Shown in pieces: positions 57,781-64,000 of a DNA stretch of 64,000 nt (position 1 is the first letter of the stretch; each line of letters starts with the position of its first letter). The notes under the pieces were generated by a model, which was given only the letters and a program-made list of their open reading frames with translations, searched no databases and had not been told where the DNA came from. The stretch spans positions 49,163,470 to 49,227,469 of the forward strand of contig NC_089851.1 of the NCBI RefSeq assembly GCF_036373705.1, written 5' to 3'. The stretch comes from Amia ocellicauda. Taxonomy: Eukaryota; Chordata; Actinopteri; Amiiformes; Amiidae. A program made the position numbers and the translations under genes.

Positions 57781-58136
57781 TCTTTCAGGAGAAATGGTGG
57801 GAACTGCACATCTGAGAGTGACCGCAACACCTCGCATAGACTCCAAGCGACTGGCTTGAGACATCAGGACACTTTAAAATTCTTAATCAGTGGTGAGCTC
57901 CCCAATACCACACAGAAATGCAACCTGCATGCAATCTGAATACTGTGAAAATAAATAAAGTGGTCAGGGTTATTTTAGTTTTATGAAAGGATACTATGGC
58001 CTTTATCCATAGGTTTGTCAATATAACTCCCTTCCCATATAAGATTAAAAGGGGAAGTTAAAGAATGGGAAAGGCAGAAAGTACAACTCAGCCCCTAGCA
58101 ATAGGCCCACTGTACTCCTGAAGAAGCTGTGGTATG

Positions 58137-58480
58137 TGTGTGGTATGGCATCCATCCATCTCCATCCTGGTGAGGGTCACAGGGAAGCCAGAGCTGATCC
58201 CGACAGGCATAGAGCACAAGGCAGGAATACACCCAGGACAGGGCAACACACACACACACACTAGAGAAACCAATCAACCTAACCAACATGTCTTTGGACA
58301 GTGGGAGGAAACCCAGAGTTTTTGGGCTGTCTTTGGATGGTGGGAGTGCTACAAGAAAACCCATGCAGACACGGGGAGAAAATGCAAACTCCACACAGAC
58401 ATTACCCCCAAGCTGGGACCCGAATGCGGGACCCCGGAGCTGTGAGGCAGCAGCGCTAACCACTGCATCACCAGTGTGCC
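58137..58480 (-). mobile_element. L2/Maui-type LINE 3' region
   Basis: CCATCCATCTCCATCCTGGTGAGGG..., CAAGGCAGGAATACACCCAGG, GTCTTTGGACAGTGGGAGGA and CATGCAGACACGGGGAGAA blocks are the reverse complement of a widespread fish L2-type 3' end. Longer than the related piece at 12797-12926. Confidence 0.65.
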
Positions 58481-60050
58481 CGGGCAATACAGTGCAATCT
58501 AATTTAAGATGAAGAGAATTCTATCATGGTTGGTAGCTAGGCTTAAATCAATTACTTAAAATGCTATGTGTTATGTCAAAAATGTCCATTCCAATAACCA
58601 TATAATGGGTCTGAATGATTTTGGAGCACAGATTGAAAACTGCCAGCATTTTGGCAAGCCAACTGTTTTTTTGTTTTGTTTCCCTCTTGGAAAGGCTTAA
58701 CTAAAAGTAAATGATCTAGAAATTGAAACCTCTTTCATCACATCTATTTTTTTTTGGATTTGCAACTACATGAAGGATCATGCAGAGTGATATCTGGTAT
58801 CACTCAGTCTCCATCATTCAATTAACGTCATAGAAAAATTACTGCAAATGGATCACTAAATAACAAGCAAGAAGCCCTTTTGTGAACTGGTTGTTTTGGA
58901 CAGACTGAAGAGATTTGTTTGCTACATTTATTGACCACAATACAGCAAAAGCAATGCATTTTTGAGTGCAGAAAACATAACAGAAATTTAAATCAATGGG
59001 TTTGATAAGCCAGGGTAATTAGGAGCCCAAATGAAGCAAAAGAAAAACAACACAAAATGAAACTAAACATTAAATTAGTCGAGGGACAGAGAAACTGTAC
59101 CAAAAAGCAAACTAAGCAATCTAATTTGCAGCCTGTCATTATGCAAATATTTAGCATACTGAGCATACAGAACAATACACACACACACACCCATCAACAG
59201 AGCAGCCCTGAGGGAATACTGCACTATTCACTGTCATTCTACACACCATGTAGGGTATACACTTTAACTGTTTCCTGCCTTGTGAGTCTGATAAACTAGG
59301 AAATCCCTCTCAAAGGGCACTAATCACATGTTGCTGGTAAATAAGTCATGGCAGTAGAGGTGGTTGTGACTGCTTACAATTTAAAATAGTTTAGTTTTTT
59401 GTTGGAATGCAAATTAAACAAAAATGTACATATAACACAAAGGTCCAAAGCACACATTAACCTAAACACCCTAAAATTGTAATCCAGACATAATCCCTCT
59501 ACTGTCATTACTTTTTACCAGCCTGTAAACAGCCAATGAAAGACAAATGTGACTTACACTTACAAACTTTAGAGGAAATCATACAGTACATTTTCTAATT
59601 TTCTCAGTGTGTGAGAAACCACATATCTCAGGAAGACAGAACATGTTTTATATCACAGTTTTTACTGTTTTGCCTTTCAACAACAGCCATAACATCTCAG
59701 AATATATTACATATAGAAAAAAACAAGTAGAGCATAATAATTAAATCACAAATATTGGGATTCATTTATTTTTATATATTGATAATTAAACTTACTTATT
59801 ACTGAAATATTTTGGAGTCAGTCTTTACTGCTTATGAAACCATAGAGCAGTAATGTACCTGTGGAAATGCAGTAAAACTGACTGATTGAACTCAAACCAC
59901 TTCTGCTTAGCTATCACGTCCAAAGAGATTCAAATATACAATACTCATTTTCTGACATTATTATTTTTAAAACAACTGAAACAAAAAAGCTTATTACTAT
60001 AATGTATTCGAAAACAAGCCCGAATCTGATACAATACCACCCCATCCCAC
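58481..60050. other. Intergenic region before ZNF622
   Basis: AT-rich. It contains MITE copy C at 59327-59531 and a short (CA)n at 59178-59191. No gene recognised. Confidence 0.6.
59327..59531. mobile_element. TGTTTACA-type MITE, copy C
   Basis: AGTCATGGCAGTAGAGGTGG at the left and CTGTCATTACTTTTTACCAG then CCTGTAAACAG at the right, with the TTTAAAATAGTTTAGTTTTT core shared with copies A and B. Confidence 0.6.
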
Positions 60051-60232
60051 TAGGCGGCGGTACTCAACCTTCACGACACGTCGTCTTGTTTTTCGTCTTT
60101 CCCTTTTGCACTCGGCTCGCGGAGTTCAAAGGTTGTCGTGGAAACAACTGCGGAACGCGTGTTGAGTTTATGGGTAGGAGTAAAGCTCGCACTTTATTTA
60201 ATTTAAAACGTGTTTCGGGGGATTTTAGATTG
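60051..60232 (+). promoter_or_regulatory. znf622: ZNF622 promoter / untranslated exon 1
   Basis: CpG-bearing sequence (GGCGGCGG, CACGACACGTCGTC, GGAACGCGTG) ends at a consensus donor TTG|GTAAGT at 60232. The first coding exon begins after a good acceptor at 60755, two bases before the ATG. The transcription start is not determined. Confidence 0.5.
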
Positions 60233-60559
60233 GTAAGTAATTCTGTTTCTTTCTCAGGTTATAATGACCTAATATATTATTACAAGTAACAGCAACCTGC
60301 TACTTATGCAGTTTAAATGGTAAATAGGGCAAGTCGTATGACTTAAGTGCGTATTTTCTGTGTTAATATTGTACTGATTGGGCTGAGATCACGTAAACAA
60401 ATAGTTAGATATCCATGTTGTTGGGGGAAAGTCTGTATATTCATTTCCTTGTTAGTTACATTGATCTCTCTGAATATTATAAATTGTGTCAGAAATTCAG
60501 TGATAGATATATATTTTATAGCATCGATTTAGGTTCACGAATTATCTCACGGTTGCAAG

Positions 60560-60622
60560 CCTCCCAGCTAACACAGAACGTTGTATTAACGTTGTGGCAA
60601 CGTTGTGTGTTAGTAGGTCTGG
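60560..60622. repeat. Short AACGTTGT-type repeat
   Basis: CAGCTAACACAGAACGTTGT followed by two GTTGTGGCAACGTT-like units ending GTGTGTTAGTAGG. A diverged relative is at about 11995-12055. Confidence 0.5.
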
Positions 60623-60757
60623 ATCTTTGATGGGAAATCAAGAATGGTGTTCTTACTCGAGGTTTTGTTAATAAAATACATTGTAGGTTATTGTAACAAG
60701 TGTCTTGAGCAGGATCAGTATGTCCTTGCCCTTATAACTTCTCTCCTGCACGCAGAC

Positions 60758-61331
60758 ATGTCTTCCTACACCTGTATTAGCTGCCGGGTGGTGTTTGCGG
60801 ACGGGGAGGTGCAGCGGGCCCACTATAAGACGGACTGGCACCGCTACAACCTGAAGAGGAAGGTGGCGGACATGCCCCCTGTCACGGCCGAGAACTTCCA
60901 AGAGCGGGTGTTGGCCCAGAGGGCGGCAGCGGAGGAGCGTGAGCGTGGCGGGGCCGGGGCCCCTGGCGGTGTGGCCCAGTGCATCACCTGCGCTAAGAAG
61001 TTCTCCTCCGTCAATGCCCACCAGAACCACCTACAGTCCCACAAGCACCAGGAGGCCGAGAGGAGGGCGATGCTGGCTGCCCAGAGGAAAGTGGAAAAGA
61101 TGAATGAGAAGAACCTTGAGAAGGGGCTGGGGGAGCAAGAACAGGGACTGGACCACAATGCCATGAATGAAGCAATCAAGCAGGCCCTCCATGACCAGCA
61201 GAAGAAGCCCTCATCCTCCCCGGCTAAGGCAGCGAGCAAGGAGAAGCAGCGCCCCGAAGTTCCTCCCAGGCTGCAGTGGTTCGAGGGACAGGCGAGGAAG
61301 ATCAAGGAGGAGGAGGAGGGAGAGGACGAAG
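60758..61331 (+). CDS. znf622: ZNF622 first coding exon
   Basis: ATG at 60758 just after CACGCAG. Starts MSSYTCISCRVVFADGEVQR and ends in an acidic KEEEEGEDE run at a GTAATG donor. Upstream in-frame codons are intron, not protein. Confidence 0.94.
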
Positions 61332-62602
61332 GTAATGTTGTGGCATCTGTATTGTACTGTAGGTGGGCTTTCAGCACTGGATTGGTGAAATACAGCAGTG
61401 TATGGTACAGGCTGAGATGTTAGTGCTCTAGTGTTTTGAACGTGCAGTATCTCCTTCTCTTACAGAAGAGTGGGACGATGTGGATGAAGAGATGGATGAG
61501 GAGGAGTGTGGGGAGATGGAGGAGGAGGAAGAGTGCGACTGTGGGGAGACTGATGGTGCCTCCCCACAATCCTCTCCACCTGGGTCCATCCCTGTCACGG
61601 ACTGTCTCTTCTGCCCACACCACTCCCGCTCCCTCCTCAAGAACCTGGCTCACATGACCAAAGCACACGGCTTCTTCATCCCGGATGTGGAGTACCTAGT
61701 GGGTCTGAAGGGTTTCATCAGGTATCTGGGTAAGCAGTGTTTTTGTGTGTATGGTTGTAATAAGTGAGTGTGTATGTTTGATGATATATATAGAGAGGGG
61801 GACTGTGAGTGTAGTGTGTGTGATAGAGAGACACTGTGAGGATATCTTTAAGGTCTTAAAGTACATTCAAATAGTTTTCCCATTGGTTTTCATGTCGTTG
61901 ATGTGAAGGTAACCACTATTTTTTAAATATTAGTTTAGTTCATAACATGAATAATACAACAATTGTTAATAAACAAGAAGAGTGAAGGGATTCCTAAATG
62001 TAAATGTAAATTCTCAAGCATTTATGTCTCTTGGGCACCTACCACAACAAACACACACACAAAAATCTGATATTTCCTGCAAAGATAATTGGAAATTGTG
62101 ATTTTGGTGTCAGAAGTTAATTTCCATTTTTCTGTCTTTCATTCCATTATCTCACACATTCTTGGGCCCTAAACATTTCAGTAATGTGGCTAAACGAATT
62201 ATTTCATAAGGGAATGTGACGCACACAAACACTGACTCATATCCATCCATTCACATCCACTCACTCACTCTCTCCCCCCCTCCCCTACCAAACAAATGTG
62301 TTCTTCATGTATTATTACTTGTATTGTTTAATAAACAATTTCCTTATACACAATGTACACATTTCTCAAAAACACTTACAACTTTTTTTTTTTTTTTTTT
62401 TTTCCCCCCCTCCCCCCCCCTCCCTCTCTCTTCCTCTAGGGGAGAAGGTTGGTGTAGGGAATGTGTGCCTCTGGTGCAATGAGAAAGGCCGGTCCTTTTA
62501 TTCCACTGAAGCTGTCCAGGCCCACATGACGGACAAGAGCCACTGTAAGCTCTTCACCGATGGAGATGCCGCTCTGGAGTTTGCAGACTTCTATGATTTC
62601 AG
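60758..62602 (+). CDS. znf622: ZNF622 (ZPR9/REI1 homologue), 5' part; gene runs off the window
   Basis: ZNF622 is the vertebrate homologue of yeast Rei1, a cytoplasmic factor in late 60S ribosomal subunit maturation, and also binds MELK/ASK1. Visible coding exons are 60758-61331, 61466-61729 and 62440-62602, with matching phases and GT-AG borders (1001 coding bases, 333 codons). Zinc fingers: CISC...H near residue 4, CITCAKKF near 105, CLFCPHH in exon 2, CLWCNEKG in exon 3. An acidic Glu/Asp stretch is split between exons 1 and 2. The last visible residues FADFYDF match the family just before its final third (human 477 residues), which must lie right of 64000. Confidence 0.95.
61466..61729 (+). 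CDS. znf622: ZNF622 second visible coding exon
   Basis: After TTCTCTTACAG and before GTAAGC. Encodes an acidic stretch, then DCLFCPHHSRSLLKNLAHMT and KAHGFFIPDVEYLVGLKGFI. Confidence 0.94.
61730..62439 (+). other. ZNF622 intron with long polypyrimidine tract
   Basis: The 3' end is a T-run then a C-run (62382-62430) directly before the acceptor CTCTAG. Confidence 0.9.
62440..62602 (+). CDS. znf622: ZNF622 third visible coding exon
   Basis: Encodes GEKVGVGNVCLWCNEKGRSF and the QAHMTDKSHCKLF finger, ending FADFYDF plus AG of the next codon at a GTGATC donor. Confidence 0.93.
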
Positions 62603-62829
62603 GTGATCAGACACCGGGGTCTCTGGCTTTATGTCACAGTCTCTCCACAGGGGTGGAACTCGCTCTAGCTTTTCGCTTTCTTTCTGCTCCACCTTGAACA
62701 AACTGCTCCACCAACTGCTCTTTCTCTGTCTCCAGTCCCCCTATGTCCCCTCTGGCCTCTCTCCATTTAGCTAGTCAAGCCTGCCCTTGCGTCCTGCTGC
62801 CTGGACTCACTCTTCCTCTCTCACCCCAC

Positions 62830-63330
62830 AAAATTTTTCCTGTGCCACTGGCTGCCACACAACCCCAAAGCATAATGGATCCACCCCCATGCTTAACAAG
62901 GTGTTCTTTTATTCAAATGGTTTTCCGTTTTTCCTTGTGGTGAGTTTGGCCAGAGTGTAAAATTTGTACTTCATCAGACCACAGCACTTGGTTGCAAAAC
63001 GCCTCTGGCTTATCCAAGTATTGTGTTGCGTTGCATACTTTAGATGTTGACTTTTGTGATGAGATTGCAGGTAAGGTTTCCTTCTGCATTTAAGAGTCAT
63101 CAGATCATGGTTGTGTAAGCAACGCTGCAGAGTGGACCGGAGGACAATTACTTCTGTGCCAGCTAAACCTTCCTCTAGGTCCTTTGCAGTGATGTGGGGG
63201 TTTTGCTTTGCATTCCTGACCAGTCTACGAGCAGTTCTATAGGTGATTTTTCTTGGTCTCCCAGATCTTGTCTTAACTTGTCTTAACTTAACTGCAACCC
63301 AATTTGTTTTAATCTTGATTGTTAGCTGTA
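62830..63330 (-). pseudogene. Tc1-like transposase fragment in ZNF622 intron
   Basis: The minus strand encodes the N-terminal and middle part of a Tc1-like transposase (RSGRPRKITYRTARRLV, NPHITAKDLEEGL) with a frameshift near 62930. At 63330 it is interrupted by a second Tc1-like element, so its start lies beyond. Confidence 0.85.
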
Positions 63331-64000
63331 CAGTGAGGGAAAAAAGTATTTGATCCCCTGCTGATTTTGTACGTTTGCCCACTGACAAAGAAATGATCAG
63401 TCTATAATTTTAATGGTAGGTGTATTTTAACAGTGAGAGACAGAATAACAAAAAAAAAATCCAGAAAAACGCATTTCAAAAAAGTTATAAATTGATTTGC
63501 ATGTTAATGAGGGAAATAAGTATTTGACCCCTTCGACTTAGTACTTGGTGGCAGAACCCTTGTTGGCAAAACCCTTGTTGGCAATCACAGAGGTCAGACG
63601 TTTCTTGTAGTTGGCCACCAGGTTTTCACACATCTCAGGAGGGATTTTGTCCCACTCCTCTTTGCAGATCCTCTCCAAGTCATTAAGGTTTCGAGGCTGA
63701 CGTTTGGCAACTCGAACCTTCAGCTCCCTCCACAGATTTTTCTATGGGATTAAGGTCAGGAGACTGGCTAGGCCACTCCAGGACCTTAATGTGCTTCTTC
63801 TTGAGCCACTCCTTTGTTGCCTTGGCTGTGTGTTTTGGGTCATTGTCATGCTGGAATACCCATCCACGACCCATTTTCAATGCCCTGGCTGAGGGAAGGA
63901 GGTTCTCACCCACGATTTGATGGTACATGGCCTCGTCCATCGTCCCTTTGATGTGGTGCAGTTGTCCTGTCCCCTTAGCAGAAAAACACCCCCAAAGCAT
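63331..64000 (-). pseudogene. Second Tc1-like transposon, nested, runs off the window
   Basis: Begins at TA/CAGTGAGGGAAAAAAGTATT (63331). The minus strand carries the transposase C-terminal half with [19 protein letters not shown] and [10 protein letters not shown] (DD34E spacing), then a frameshift near 63740. It is inserted inside the element at 62830-63330 and continues past 64000. Confidence 0.88.

Noticed and set aside
60668..61377. Minus-strand frames of 120 and 177 codons over ZNF622
   Set aside because: Antisense shadows of the zinc-finger exon.
1..64000. CRISPR arrays, operons, bacterial promoters, tRNA or rRNA genes
   Set aside because: None seen. The window is vertebrate nuclear DNA, and the tRNA-like sequence at 20478-20690 is a SINE.

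Overview
This window is nuclear DNA of a ray-finned fish. The evidence is two conserved vertebrate genes with GT-AG introns (RETREG1/FAM134B and ZNF622, adjacent and co-oriented as in human), a fish-type TLR11-family Toll-like receptor, and a dense load of fish-type mobile elements (Tc1/mariner, CR1/L2-like LINEs, a tRNA-type SINE, Gypsy/ERV LTRs, MITEs). The exact species cannot be read from the sequence.

Region 1 (1 to about 9.7 kb): an old integrated Polinton/adintovirus-like element on the minus strand. It carries a protein-primed type B DNA polymerase (PolB). The polymerase half is still a 568-codon open frame. The N-terminal and exonuclease half is broken by frameshifts, a stop codon, a 215-bp duplicated segment and a 1.8-kb solo LTR with a 4-bp target duplication. 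Upstream of polB lie a Pro/Ser/Thr-rich ORF, a set of short exon-like open segments bounded by GT-AG signals, and a repeat-rich non-coding region.

Region 2 (9.8 to 13.4 kb): fragments of CR1/L2-like LINEs, one of them cut by an ERV-like LTR, then microsatellites and an L2-type tail.

Region 3 (13.4 to about 49.4 kb): RETREG1 on the plus strand. It has nine coding exons (13666-46144) giving a predicted 498 residues, with a reticulon-homology domain and a C-terminal LC3-interacting motif. A second, phase-compatible first exon at 33433-33464 predicts the short N-terminally truncated isoform known in mammals. Intron 3 (16.7 kb) holds a SINE, a Gypsy LTR fragment, a 5-kb inverted-repeat composite with a diverged minisatellite, an internally deleted Tc1-like element and an intact Tc1/mariner transposon whose catalytic spacing counts as DD36E.

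Region 4 (about 49.4 to 60 kb): a single-coding-exon Toll-like receptor (935 codons) with a probable untranslated first exon, followed by MITEs, a Gypsy-like LTR invaded by a MITE, and LINE tails.

Region 5 (60.1 to 64 kb): the first coding exons of ZNF622, whose last part lies beyond the window. Its current intron contains two nested Tc1-like transposons.

RETREG1 acts in ER-phagy, ZNF622 in 60S ribosome maturation and apoptosis signalling, and the TLR in innate nucleic-acid or microbial sensing. They are neighbours by synteny and do not form a functional operon.
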